From Chloroflexi bacterium HGW-Chloroflexi-6 (GTDB lineage: Bacteria > Chloroflexota > Anaerolineae > Anaerolineales > Villigracilaceae): a DNA stretch of 64,000 nt. Made by a program: the position numbers and the translations under genes. Position 1 is the stretch's first letter. Each line of letters starts with the position of its first letter. A model generated the notes under the pieces. It was given only the letters and a program-made list of their open reading frames with translations, was not told the DNA's origin and did not search any database. The stretch is taken from NCBI GenBank assembly GCA_002840685.1, contig PHBU01000004.1, positions 310,001 to 374,000 of the forward strand, in the 5' to 3' direction. Below, one piece after another: positions 54,278 through 62,951 of this stretch.

Positions 54278-55300
54278 ATGACAACCATTCAACGGGCCAT
54301 TAAGCAATACCTGTCCACGGTGGAGGGCGCGCGCAGCAAAAACACCTTCGATACATATGGATTTGCGCTGCGCGCTTTCGCTGCCTTACTGGCTGACAAC
54401 AAAATCGATGTTGAAAACGCTCCGGTTAACGAACTGGGCGAAGAGGCCGTCGGCTGGTTCGCCGCCTGGCTCAAGGATCACGCCCCGGCTACCGAGCAGC
54501 TCTACCTGCAAGCCACGGTCGGTTTTTACGAGTTCCTGGCTGCAGAAGGGCTCTCATCCCCCAACCTGCACCGCGTTCGGCAGTTGGTGCGCATGCGTGG
54601 GCGGAAAACCGGCCAGCGCCTGCCACAGTTCCCACGCGAAGCGATCGAACAGGTTCTGGAATATGTTTTGAAGGATGAAGGGCACCTGTCCCCTGCCCCA
54701 GCGGAAGAGGAAGGCGAAAAAAACCTACTCCTGCGCTGGCTGCGCGACCGGGCTTTCCTGGTCACGCTGGCGGATACCGGCCTGCGTGTGCATGAGATCT
54801 GCGGTCTGCGGCGCGGAGATGTTGATTGGAACGAAGGCCGCGCCATTATCATCGGTAAAGGCGACAAACAGGCGGTCATTCGTTTTTCGAGCCGGTCACT
54901 GGCTGCGCTCAAGGATTACCTAGCGGCGCGCGCCAGGCTGGATGGCGGCTCTGGCCATCCGCTCGGCTCGCTGCCGCTTTTTGCGCGCCACGATAAAGGA
55001 GCGGGCAAAAAGGTCAAACCGATGACCACCGCCACAGGCCGGCACATCGTCGAGGAGCGGGTGCGCGAAGCGCTTGGGAACGAATCCGACCCTTCGACCG
55101 GTTCCGGGCAAGTGATCAACATCACCCCGCATTCCTTCCGTCACTATTTTGTAACAACCGTCCTGCGCGCCTCGGGCAACCTAAAACTGGCCCAGGAACT
55201 GGCCCGCCACACCAACATCAGCGTCACGCAGCGCTACGCCCACCTGTCAGACGATGAGCTTGACAAGGGTTATTTTGAAATTTTTGAAAAGGAAAATTAA
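54278..55300 (+). CDS. Tyrosine recombinase (XerC/XerD-like integrase)
   Basis: Site-specific DNA recombinase of 340 residues: a SAM-like core-binding N-domain (1-110) and a catalytic domain with Arg in TGLRVHEI (about 169), HSFRH (about 284-288), a late His in ARHTN and the nucleophile Tyr in TQRYAH (about 319). A DPSTGSGQ stretch between helices is encoded by an inserted repeat. AGGAT precedes the ATG. No attachment site or phage genes are seen, so it may be a chromosomal resolvase or an orphan integrase. Its stop overlaps that of the helicase by 4 bp. Confidence 0.85.
   Translation: MTTIQRAIKQYLSTVEGARSKNTFDTYGFALRAFAALLADNKIDVENAPVNELGEEAVGWFAAWLKDHAPATEQLYLQATVGFYEFLAAEGLSSPNLHRVRQLVRMRGRKTGQRLPQFPREAIEQVLEYVLKDEGHLSPAPAEEEGEKNLLLRWLRDRAFLVTLADTGLRVHEICGLRRGDVDWNEGRAIIIGKGDKQAVIRFSSRSLAALKDYLAARARLDGGSGHPLGSLPLFARHDKGAGKKVKPMTTATGRHIVEERVREALGNESDPSTGSGQVINITPHSFRHYFVTTVLRASGNLKLAQELARHTNISVTQRYAHLSDDELDKGYFEIFEKEN
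55088..55114. repeat. Short repeat embedded in the recombinase gene
   Basis: About 27 bp reading CCTTCGACCGGTTCCGGGCA in its core, encoding DPSTGSGQ. The reverse strand reads PEPVEGS, a phrase that recurs in spurious translations of a widespread environmental repeat. It is in frame with the gene. Confidence 0.6.
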
Positions 55301-57696
55301 GCCTGCGACCAAAATTGGGTCAACTTATCTTTCAACTCGCCCGAGTTTTGCACAACTTGAACACCGCGCCAGTGTGAGGGGAACAAATGGCGGTAACGGG
55401 CATGGCTAAAACGCTCATCGATCAATACAATGATCCCCCGGTCTGTTTCGGTTCGAATGACCCGGCCAGTCGCCTGCTGGACTCGATTAAAGCCTGGATA
55501 TTGGTAAGCATAGGCAAAACCATTGCCGGCCTGACGATCAAAATAAGCTTTGATCAGATCTCTTTCCAACCCCAGTTGGGGAACGCCGACACCGACCACC
55601 ACCACACCAATTAACCGCTCCCCCACCAGATCGATCCCTTCGCCAAAAATTCCCCCCATCACGGCCAGCCCGACCAGAGTTTCCTGATTGTTGGCCGAAA
55701 ACTGGGATAAAAAAGCATCCCGTTCCGCTTCTGTCATGGAACGATCCTGAACCAAAAGCTGGTTTTCCGGCAGCCTTTCCTTGAGCAGCTCAAGCACTGC
55801 CGACAGATAGGCATAGGATGGGAAGTAAACCAGGTAGTTTCCCGTGTGGGTGCTGCAGACGGCCTCGATTGCCTCGGCAATGGCTGCGTAAGAATCAGCC
55901 CGTTGTGCATATTTGGTGGAGATCTGGTTATGGATCAGCAGGCAAACATTTTCATCCGGGAATGGGGATTGGAAGATACGTTTGGAATGAACCGCATCGC
56001 CGGTCAGTAGCTTCATAAAGTAATCGATCGGCAGCAGCGTTGCCGAGAAAAAGACGCTAGACCGGCTGCGCTCGAGCGGCGCGGCCAGCATCGGGGCCGG
56101 GTCGAGACAGAAGATTTTGGCCTTGAGATCAGACTGCCCCTGTCGCTCAAAATAGGATACATAAAACGTGTCGAAATATTCAGCCGTCCGCAGATAGTTG
56201 CTGCACGCGAAATAAAACTCCAATAATTCCTGTCTGAACTCAGCAGCCTGGTTCAAAACCAGCCAATCTTCCGCTTTTTGGCTGAACTCTCGAATAACCT
56301 TGATCAGATTTTCAGGAAGGTCGTACTCAACCAGCGCATCCCTGTCTTCAGCCTGGCAGACTTTGCGCATCTCAAGCAAGACCGTATTGATTGCGCCCAG
56401 TTTCTTGGCTAGGGCTGGCAAATGCGGTTTCAGCGCGCGCTGAAGGTTTAGTACGGTTTTTTTATCCAATTCCGCCGAATACATTTCCCTGGCCCGGTCC
56501 GGAAGATTGTGGGCTTCATCGATCAGAAAAACATACGATTCTGTGCCAAAGTCGAAAAAGCGGTGCAGGTAGACTCGCGGGTCAAAGGCATAGTTGTAAT
56601 CACAGATGATGCAATCGACCCACAAAGCCAGATCGAGCGAAAATTCAAACGGGCAGATCTCATACTGCCGGGCGATCTGTTCAATCACCGGACGGGTAAA
56701 CGCCTGGTGCCGGTCCATTTCATTCAGCGCGCTTTTCAGCTTATCAAAGTAGCCGCGAGCAAAAACACAGACTTCCGGGTCACAGTTAACCGGCGGACAA
56801 AAACAGATCTTTTCTTTGGCGGTCAGGGTTACGCTTCTAAATTGAAGGCCGACCGAGCGCATATCCTCCAGCGCTTTTTCTGCCACCGTGCGCCCTGGCG
56901 TTTTTGCCGTCAGATAAAAGATCTTGGCAGCCAGCCTCTGCCCGAGGGCTTTCACCGCCGGAAAAAGAGCCGCGATGGTTTTCCCTACCCCGGTGGGCGA
57001 TTGCACATACAGACGATCATTGTCCCGAATGGCTTTGTAAACCGCCACAGCCATATCGCGCTGGCCCAGGCGGTAAGCTGGGTAGGGAAATTCGAGGCGC
57101 TGAATGGATTGGTTACGCCGGGTCTGCCAGGCCCAAACCTTGCGAAACCAGTCCAGGTAGGATGTGATTAAATCATGGAAGAAGATTTCCAGTTCGGATA
57201 GGGTGAAGTAGCGTTCAAAGGTTTTTTCTTGACGACTGTCGAGATGATAGTACGTCAGATGAATGCCAACCCCTCCCAAACCCTGTTGCCGGGCATACAT
57301 ATAGGCATAGCACTGAGCTTGCGCCCAATGCAGCCGGTTGTCATCGTTGACCAGTTCCAGGCTCAAGGTGGTTGTTTTAATTTCCTCGATGACCACAGGC
57401 TCTTGGTCCGCATACAGACCATCGATCCGGCCACGCACTTCCAGGGGCAGGTCGGTGTCTTCAACCCGACAGGCGATCTCCACTTCGGCCTGGTATCCTG
57501 CCGGGCGGGAGTGTTGCACCTGTTTGTGGCCTTGTGTGCCAGCTTGGGCGCGATCGCGCCTTTGAAATCCGCCAGCGCTCAGGTCACCTGCTTGTAAAAC
57601 AAATTCCACCAGGCTGCGGACGGAGACAATCTGAGTTTGGGATATTTCAGTTTGATAAACGGGTTCGGTTTGCATTTTATCCGAAGATTCTAGCAT
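55297..57696 (-). CDS. Rad3/DinG-type helicase with N-terminal PD-(D/E)XK domain
   Basis: A 799-residue DNA helicase. The N-terminal 130 residues look like a Cas4-type nuclease domain (RIDGLY, then VVIEEIKTT). The helicase has Walker A SPTGVGKT near 235, a four-cysteine Fe-S region (CFCPPVNCDPEVC and YEICPF), and DEAH in LIDEAHNL. The C-terminal motif VI is QATGRVIR. Such proteins unwind and trim DNA in repair or defence; the exact role is unknown. The start could be 57696 or the ATG at 57675; neither has a good ribosome site. Confidence 0.85.
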   Translation of the reverse strand: MLESSDKMQTEPVYQTEISQTQIVSVRSLVEFVLQAGDLSAGGFQRRDRAQAGTQGHKQVQHSRPAGYQAEVEIACRVEDTDLPLEVRGRIDGLYADQEPVVIEEIKTTTLSLELVNDDNRLHWAQAQCYAYMYARQQGLGGVGIHLTYYHLDSRQEKTFERYFTLSELEIFFHDLITSYLDWFRKVWAWQTRRNQSIQRLEFPYPAYRLGQRDMAVAVYKAIRDNDRLYVQSPTGVGKTIAALFPAVKALGQRLAAKIFYLTAKTPGRTVAEKALEDMRSVGLQFRSVTLTAKEKICFCPPVNCDPEVCVFARGYFDKLKSALNEMDRHQAFTRPVIEQIARQYEICPFEFSLDLALWVDCIICDYNYAFDPRVYLHRFFDFGTESYVFLIDEAHNLPDRAREMYSAELDKKTVLNLQRALKPHLPALAKKLGAINTVLLEMRKVCQAEDRDALVEYDLPENLIKVIREFSQKAEDWLVLNQAAEFRQELLEFYFACSNYLRTAEYFDTFYVSYFERQGQSDLKAKIFCLDPAPMLAAPLERSRSSVFFSATLLPIDYFMKLLTGDAVHSKRIFQSPFPDENVCLLIHNQISTKYAQRADSYAAIAEAIEAVCSTHTGNYLVYFPSYAYLSAVLELLKERLPENQLLVQDRSMTEAERDAFLSQFSANNQETLVGLAVMGGIFGEGIDLVGERLIGVVVVGVGVPQLGLERDLIKAYFDRQAGNGFAYAYQYPGFNRVQQATGRVIRTETDRGIIVLIDERFSHARYRHLFPSHWRGVQVVQNSGELKDKLTQFWSQA

Positions 57697-58034
57697 GGCT
57701 TTGGGATGTTGCGTAAAGACGGCTCTCCCCCATTCGACCAGCCAGATGGAAGCGCGAGTTGTTTGCTTTAGTCTTTCTTGTTATTGGATTATGTATTTAG
57801 AATGAAAACAGTATAATTTGTTGGCTACGCGCAATTTTATCAATTACCACGGGCCTTTCGATCTCGGTTGTAGTTGGCATGTGCAACCCAATGATTGAAG
57901 AACTGCGACAGATGTAAACAAAGCGGTTCTGCGCAATGCTCAACCCTGCAATGCTCGCCCCTGCTCTTCTCAAGTTGATGCCCGGTGGTTTTGAGCAACA
58001 CTCTATGACTACGCGCAAAGTATATATTTACAAT

Positions 58035-58064
58035 AAAAAACGGACGCCCGCATCATCCGTTTTT
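58035..58064. terminator. Bidirectional rho-independent terminator
   Basis: AAAAACGGA (58036-58044) pairs with TCCGTTTTT (58056-58064) around an 11-nt loop, with A and T runs on both sides. On the minus strand it could end the cytochrome operon; on the plus strand it could end an unknown RNA. Confidence 0.7.
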
Positions 58065-58104
58065 AAAGTCTTGCGTTTGTTTATGGTTGCCAGGAGAAGG
58101 AACC

Positions 58105-58170
58105 CGCTTGTTCACTGGATGGCAGGCCCTTGATCTCCAGCGGAATGGCCTGACATCCAGTGAACAAGCG
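58105..58170. repeat. Long inverted repeat downstream of the cytochrome operon
   Basis: Arms 58105-58121 and 58154-58170 are perfect 17-bp complements. After one mismatch the stem continues for 6 bp (58123-58128 with 58147-58152) and closes an 18-nt loop. No T-run follows. Confidence 0.8.
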
Positions 58171-58352
58171 CCACAAAATTTGGTTCAATTCCAAGCTGGC
58201 TTTCGAGAAGCAATAGAGAAGGCACTCAAAGGATCTAGCGCCAACAGTGTGACAGAAGCACTGATGATGCCAAAAGGGGAGAGACAACCAAGCCGTTGTA
58301 CGTTCATTTGATTTGAGATGCGTAGTACAACTCGCGGCATCTTGCTTTGGTT

Positions 58353-59927
58353 TTAATCATCATCGCCGCCATTGCCATCGTGACATTTGGTGCAGGTCGC
58401 TTTTGAAAGGGTCTGGGTGTGACATGAGCGGCAGCCCTCCCCGCCGTGTCTGACGCCGCTTCCGCCATCATCGTCGGAAATGCCCGGATGAGGCCCGGTG
58501 TAGCGCGCACCCCAATCGTTGGTGTTGTGACACTGGGTGCAATCGCTGCTAAACATTCCGGCGTGGTACGCTGGCTCACCATGACAGCCAATGCAGGCAA
58601 TCGGCGATCCCTGGAAACGTGCTGCCGGATGGCAGCTTTCACAAGAAATGCTGACATGCCGCCCGGTAAGCGGAAATTTGGACAGGTTGTGATTAAAGGT
58701 AGATGGATTCCACCGGCTAGTGCTGTGGCAGAGAGAACATGATACGCCAAAACGGCCTTCATGTTCATCATCCTGTTTGTGGCAGGAATAACAATCTCCT
58801 GGCGTATCCTTGAACACGCTATTGGTGTGGCAATCCAGGCACTTTACATCAACGTGTGCCCCATCCAGTTTGAAGTCAAATAGATTGTGGTCAAAGCTGG
58901 CATCTTCCCAATCTGTGGAATTATGGCAAACGGCACAATCGGTGCCGTAATCGCCATCGTGTTCATCCGCCTGTTTGTGGCAGGAGTAGCAGTCGGATGG
59001 GGTGCCAGCAAACTGATGTGGAGTCGTGTGACATTGTTCGCAGGCCACACTGACGTGCTTACCTTCGAGAATAAAATCGGCCAGGTTGTGATCGAATTTC
59101 ACGTTAACCTGCCAGCCTTCGGGATTATGACAATCTGCGCAGGCGCTGCCAAAGCGATTGGCATGTGGGTCATCCTGTGCATGACAGGCTTCGCAAACCA
59201 CTGGCGCGGATTGTAAATCGGCCAATGTTCGGGCTCCGAGGTGACATTTCGAGCAAATTACATCTGAGTGTTTACCTGTCAGAGAAAATTGCTCCTTGTT
59301 ATGATCGAAATTTTTACCCAGGCTCTCTTTGCCATCGTGGCAAGCCAGGCAGTCCCCACCAAACTCCAGCATATGGCTGGTTATCAAGACCATATCGCGT
59401 TGTTTATGGCAATCTGCGCACAGGTTGACTTCAAAGGCTTCGTAATCCGGGGTGTGGCAATCATTACAGGTGAAGGGGATGCCAGCGTCAGTCTCAGCAT
59501 GAGCATTAAGCGAGAATTCGAGCGCATCGTGAGGAAAAAGAGCCGGGTTAACATCTATCAGCACAGCGTTTTGTCCGCGATGCTCATGGTGGCAAGCGCG
59601 GCATGGCTCGGATGGGTTTTTGGCCAGGATAGCGCCATGTAACTCGCCAGGATCTTCTAATTCAGTCTGGATATCGACATGGCAGGCCACACAGCGGTCT
59701 GCCATCGTATCTCCCGACCAGGGCGCAACATGACATTTTTCGCACTCACGCCCAAACTCATAATGGGATGTTGTTCCACCCAGCAGGGCACCGGACTGGG
59801 CGTTCAACGCCCCCGCAGTGAACATCAGATTCCCACTCAAGAGCTCCCACGCAAGGATGATCGCCAGCGTCAGGATGGCAGTAAAAATGGCAAGCGGGGA
59901 AAGGCAGCCGAGTCGTTGGTTGTTCAT
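58353..59927 (-). CDS. Membrane-anchored 20-haem cytochrome c
   Basis: A 524-residue extracytoplasmic cytochrome. One N-terminal hydrophobic helix (about 11-30) anchors or exports it. I count 20 CxxCH haem-binding motifs spread along the mature part, many in repeated units of the form FDHN...H...C..CH, which may be ladder-like. The C-terminal tail is Gly/Asp-rich. It would form a long chain of haems carrying electrons away from the membrane. It starts 3 bp after the cytochrome b-like gene, last in the operon, with a hairpin and terminator beyond. Confidence 0.93.
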   Translation of the reverse strand: MNNQRLGCLSPLAIFTAILTLAIILAWELLSGNLMFTAGALNAQSGALLGGTTSHYEFGRECEKCHVAPWSGDTMADRCVACHVDIQTELEDPGELHGAILAKNPSEPCRACHHEHRGQNAVLIDVNPALFPHDALEFSLNAHAETDAGIPFTCNDCHTPDYEAFEVNLCADCHKQRDMVLITSHMLEFGGDCLACHDGKESLGKNFDHNKEQFSLTGKHSDVICSKCHLGARTLADLQSAPVVCEACHAQDDPHANRFGSACADCHNPEGWQVNVKFDHNLADFILEGKHVSVACEQCHTTPHQFAGTPSDCYSCHKQADEHDGDYGTDCAVCHNSTDWEDASFDHNLFDFKLDGAHVDVKCLDCHTNSVFKDTPGDCYSCHKQDDEHEGRFGVSCSLCHSTSRWNPSTFNHNLSKFPLTGRHVSISCESCHPAARFQGSPIACIGCHGEPAYHAGMFSSDCTQCHNTNDWGARYTGPHPGISDDDGGSGVRHGGEGCRSCHTQTLSKATCTKCHDGNGGDDD

Positions 59928-59930
59928 GGT

Positions 59931-60494
59931 TTATCTCAAGAAAGTCGCATAGTACAACGCACCAAGAATATGAACAAAAGACGCAGTAAAAAGTGCCATG
60001 CCAATTGGAATATGAACTGTGTGCCAAAGCGACATCAACCGGCGGGCGTTGGCCAGGGCAGATGCTTGCATGCTGCCCACCAGGCCGGGATCTTCAATAC
60101 CGTCGGCAGTGCGAGGGATGCGAGTATAGATGTAGCGTCCAACGAAGCCGCTGAAAACGATCACGCCGGTCAGGAGCAAGGTGACACCTGCCAGCCCGTT
60201 GAACTTCCAGGATGTGTGCAGAAGAACCATAAAGGGGCCAACAATGCCGGTAAAAATATGAAATTGCAACCAGTCAGCCATGCGCCCCCAGCGAGCCGAG
60301 CGGCTGCGCTTACGCAAACTGTACAGGGTTTCGGTCAGGAGCATGAAGACAAAACCTAATATGCCTATCGTGTGACCATAGAATCCGCCAGCCGCAGGGA
60401 TTTCGCGGGTAAAAAAGAGTACCGCACCATAGCAAGCCGCGATGACAACGCAAGTAAGAAAGGCAAGAATGAGTTCTTTGGATGAACGGAGCAT
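59931..60494 (-). CDS. Cytochrome b-like membrane protein
   Basis: A 187-residue protein with four or five hydrophobic helices and His residues in pairs within helices (GHTIGILG, LQFHIFTGIVGPFMVLLH, LWHTVHIPIGM, FVHILGALYY), consistent with b-type haem held between helices. It is probably the membrane partner that hands electrons to the 20-haem cytochrome. It lies between that gene and the FAD oxidoreductase. The exact family is not certain. Confidence 0.72.
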   Translation of the reverse strand: MLRSSKELILAFLTCVVIAACYGAVLFFTREIPAAGGFYGHTIGILGFVFMLLTETLYSLRKRSRSARWGRMADWLQFHIFTGIVGPFMVLLHTSWKFNGLAGVTLLLTGVIVFSGFVGRYIYTRIPRTADGIEDPGLVGSMQASALANARRLMSLWHTVHIPIGMALFTASFVHILGALYYATFLR

Positions 60495-60536
60495 GGTATT
60501 TACCAGGATTCCAACGTCTCCAGCCGCTATGTATAG

Positions 60537-61868
60537 TTAGGTTTCCCCCAAAGCCTGGAGACTTTGGAGTGCGTGATTCTTTCCCCAAAACTCAGCCAGG
60601 ATGTCGGCAATGGGAGCATGAGGAACGAGCAAAGCATGGCGGATTGAAGTAATATCTACTTTTTGACGGACAATGGTTTGGAGCGGGCTAGAGAGTTTCT
60701 GGTCACCCATCACGATTGCACCAAGGATGTATTTTTGACCGACCATCAGCCGCAGGCGGTTGACTTCAAAGCCACCCTGAGCGACGATGGCATCAGGCAA
60801 TTGCCGCCAGGTTTCACTATCGCCGCGCGCGATGCCTTCGAGATCATCGTCGCGCCCGCCGCCGACGGCCCCAATAATGGTTGTGGTTAGTCCCGCCAGC
60901 CGGGTGACATTAAAAGCAGCGGGTTTCTGGTAGGCGCTGGGTTGGCCAGCCATGTTCAACCCGGCAATGCGCCCCTGTTCGCGGGCAGGAGCCCACAGGC
61001 TGTCAAGAACATGCTTCCCGGAAGCGGGATCGTAGACCTGGGCCACATCCCCGGCGGAAAAAATATCAGGCAGGTTGGTTTGCATGGATTGATCGACCAG
61101 GATGCCGCGCTCGCAGGCGATACCCGCTTCCTGTGCCGGGTCGATGCGCGGGGCGATGCCGATGGCATAGGCGATCAAATCAGCACGCAGGTTGCGCCCA
61201 TCCGCCAGACGCGCCCCAATCACCTTGCCGTTTTTACCCAAAATTTCGATTACTTCATTCTTATGGTATAGATGGATACCTTCACGCGCCAGCAGGCTTT
61301 CGATGATGCGCGATTCAATTTCATCCAGCACATTTGGCCAATAGCGCTCGCCCCGCATGATGTAGTGGACCTTAACCCCGCGCGCAGCCAGCCCTTCGGC
61401 CAATTCGAGAGCAGTGATACCGCCGCCGGTGACCAGCGCGGTGCGTCCGCGTTTGGCATTGGCAAGCAAGGCGCGCGCATCGGATAGATGATCGAGTTTA
61501 TGAACTCCGTTCAAGCCCGCGCCGGGAATTTTCAGCGCAATCGCCTGCGCGCCTGTCGCAATCAGCAAACGGTCATAGGGCAAACGAACGGACGAATCGA
61601 GTTCAACCACTTTTTCATCCGGCAGGATGCGCCTGACTGAAGCGCGATGAAAACGCGCCCGCAGCTTTTGGTAATCTTCTTTTTGATAAGGGAAAAGCAG
61701 GTTTTCGTTCAATTCGCCGGTCAGGTAATAAGCCAGGCCGGGGCGCGAGTAATAGCTAAATGGGTCTTCGCCGATCAAGGATATATCTCCAGTGAAATCA
61801 ACGCTGCGAATGGCTTCTGCAGCGCCGATGGCGGCCACACCTGTCCCGATGATCGCGTAGTGGGTCAT
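60537..61868 (-). CDS. FAD/NAD(P)-dependent oxidoreductase
   Basis: A 443-residue flavoprotein of the two-Rossmann disulfide-reductase superfamily, NirB/rubredoxin-reductase-like. GTGVAAIGAAEAIR (8-21) binds FAD, LLIATGAQA precedes the NAD site TGGGITALELAEGL near residue 147, and FSAGDVAQV closes the FAD site. No redox-active CxxC or CxxxxC pair is present near the flavin, so it probably passes electrons to a protein partner. Its start overlaps the ferredoxin stop by 4 bp. Confidence 0.88.
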   Translation of the reverse strand: MTHYAIIGTGVAAIGAAEAIRSVDFTGDISLIGEDPFSYYSRPGLAYYLTGELNENLLFPYQKEDYQKLRARFHRASVRRILPDEKVVELDSSVRLPYDRLLIATGAQAIALKIPGAGLNGVHKLDHLSDARALLANAKRGRTALVTGGGITALELAEGLAARGVKVHYIMRGERYWPNVLDEIESRIIESLLAREGIHLYHKNEVIEILGKNGKVIGARLADGRNLRADLIAYAIGIAPRIDPAQEAGIACERGILVDQSMQTNLPDIFSAGDVAQVYDPASGKHVLDSLWAPAREQGRIAGLNMAGQPSAYQKPAAFNVTRLAGLTTTIIGAVGGGRDDDLEGIARGDSETWRQLPDAIVAQGGFEVNRLRLMVGQKYILGAIVMGDQKLSSPLQTIVRQKVDITSIRHALLVPHAPIADILAEFWGKNHALQSLQALGET

Positions 61869-62137
61869 TTTTCTGTCCCCGTAAACAAGTTGGTGCGTTC
61901 AAAAGTCAGCACCCCGCGCGGACAACGCGCCACACACTCGCCGCAGGTCAGGCAGCGACTATGCTGAACAGGTTCCCCTTGCCAGGCGTGGCGGCGTACA
62001 TCAATGCCAACCGGACAATTGAATGAGCAAATTCCACATTGCACACAACGCGTCGAATCTGGCACAACCTGTCCTTGCACCATACTGGCGCGCCGGGTAT
62101 GTTCTTGTTGGAAGAGCTTTTTGAGCATTGTGGGCAT
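61865..62137 (-). CDS. Ferredoxin with two [4Fe-4S] clusters
   Basis: A 90-residue iron-sulfur protein with two CxxCxxCxxxCP motifs, CVQCGICSFNCP and CLTCGECVARCP. It is probably the cytoplasmic electron carrier between the FAD oxidoreductase and the membrane. The basic N-terminal stretch (MLKKLFQQEHTRR) could associate with the membrane. Translation overlaps the oxidoreductase start. Confidence 0.92.
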   Translation of the reverse strand: MPTMLKKLFQQEHTRRASMVQGQVVPDSTRCVQCGICSFNCPVGIDVRRHAWQGEPVQHSRCLTCGECVARCPRGVLTFERTNLFTGTEK

Positions 62138-62224
62138 CCCTGTATTGGGTGGCTAATTCGATGATACTCCCATTTGTGAAAAACAGGACAGCAACTTTGG
62201 GGTGATAAAGGTTGATTGCAAGCG

Positions 62225-62950
62225 CTATTGCTCGATTGTGACTCGCGCCGGAGCCGGGGATTTTTTTGGAGAGAGGCTGATTACAATTCGATACATCAGC
62301 AAGAACAACAAGCTGCCACCTGAAACCCAATAATATTGTTGTGCCCAGGGCAGCGATGTATCTGAGCCTGCGGTCAAACCATGCAAAAGCGCCATGCCAT
62401 AAGTAAGAAAGCTGACATAATGGATAACGCGCCAGGTTTTTTGCCCGATCTTCTGGCGCACATAGAAGCTGAAAGTCACGATCAGCATGACATAAAACCC
62501 GACCTGCCCCAGCCCAACCCAAACGGGTTCGTAACTGCCCGCAAACGGGATCGCCAACTGGGCAAAATCATAGTTGATATAGCGGTCACCCAATAACACC
62601 AGAGCGTGGAATAAGGAGAACCCGACCCCGAGCAGGCTGATAAACTCGTGAATGGCAAAGGCAAGCGGCACGCCGGGCCAACTGCGCGCCATCTTGTTGG
62701 TCATCAGAATGCCAAGCGCCATCGAAACCCATAAGAGACTAAGCGCAACAAAGGCGCTGCCTCGTGAAAGATACCAGTAAGCCTTGGGGTCCGGACCAAA
62801 CAATGAGGCGGCCATGTGCGGCATCCAGGCGGGTAAAACGATAACGGCCATCAGTGTTCCAACGCCCATCGCCAGGATGACGAATAAAAATGATTGCGCG
62901 GACAAAAGCGTGTCCGGGTATTCCTGTAAGTCTTGTTGTGGGGACGACAT
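62225..62950 (-). CDS. Ferric-reductase-like transmembrane protein
   Basis: A 241-residue membrane protein with six hydrophobic helices. Histidines one helix turn apart in FAIHEFISL...SLFHALVLL and RVIHYVSFL...ALLHGL form the bis-His pattern of the ferric-reductase/YedZ family, holding b haem. The ATG at 62950 follows GGAGGT; the longer in-frame start would overlap ApbE. It links the ApbE gene to the ferredoxin. Confidence 0.8.
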   Translation of the reverse strand: MSSPQQDLQEYPDTLLSAQSFLFVILAMGVGTLMAVIVLPAWMPHMAASLFGPDPKAYWYLSRGSAFVALSLLWVSMALGILMTNKMARSWPGVPLAFAIHEFISLLGVGFSLFHALVLLGDRYINYDFAQLAIPFAGSYEPVWVGLGQVGFYVMLIVTFSFYVRQKIGQKTWRVIHYVSFLTYGMALLHGLTAGSDTSLPWAQQYYWVSGGSLLFLLMYRIVISLSPKKSPAPARVTIEQ

Positions 62951-62951
62951 A

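Larger units (their letters stand above)
57697..58352. other. Spacer with promoter, terminator and large hairpin
   Basis: No protein gene is evident. A TATAAT at 57812-57817 and a terminator at 58035-58064 bracket about 240 nt on the plus strand, a possible small RNA. A direct repeat CTACGCGCAA occurs at about 57824 and 58012. A long hairpin lies at 58105-58170. Confidence 0.4.

Noticed and set aside
54278..55300. Prophage
   Set aside because: Only a recombinase is present; there are no structural or lysis genes around it.
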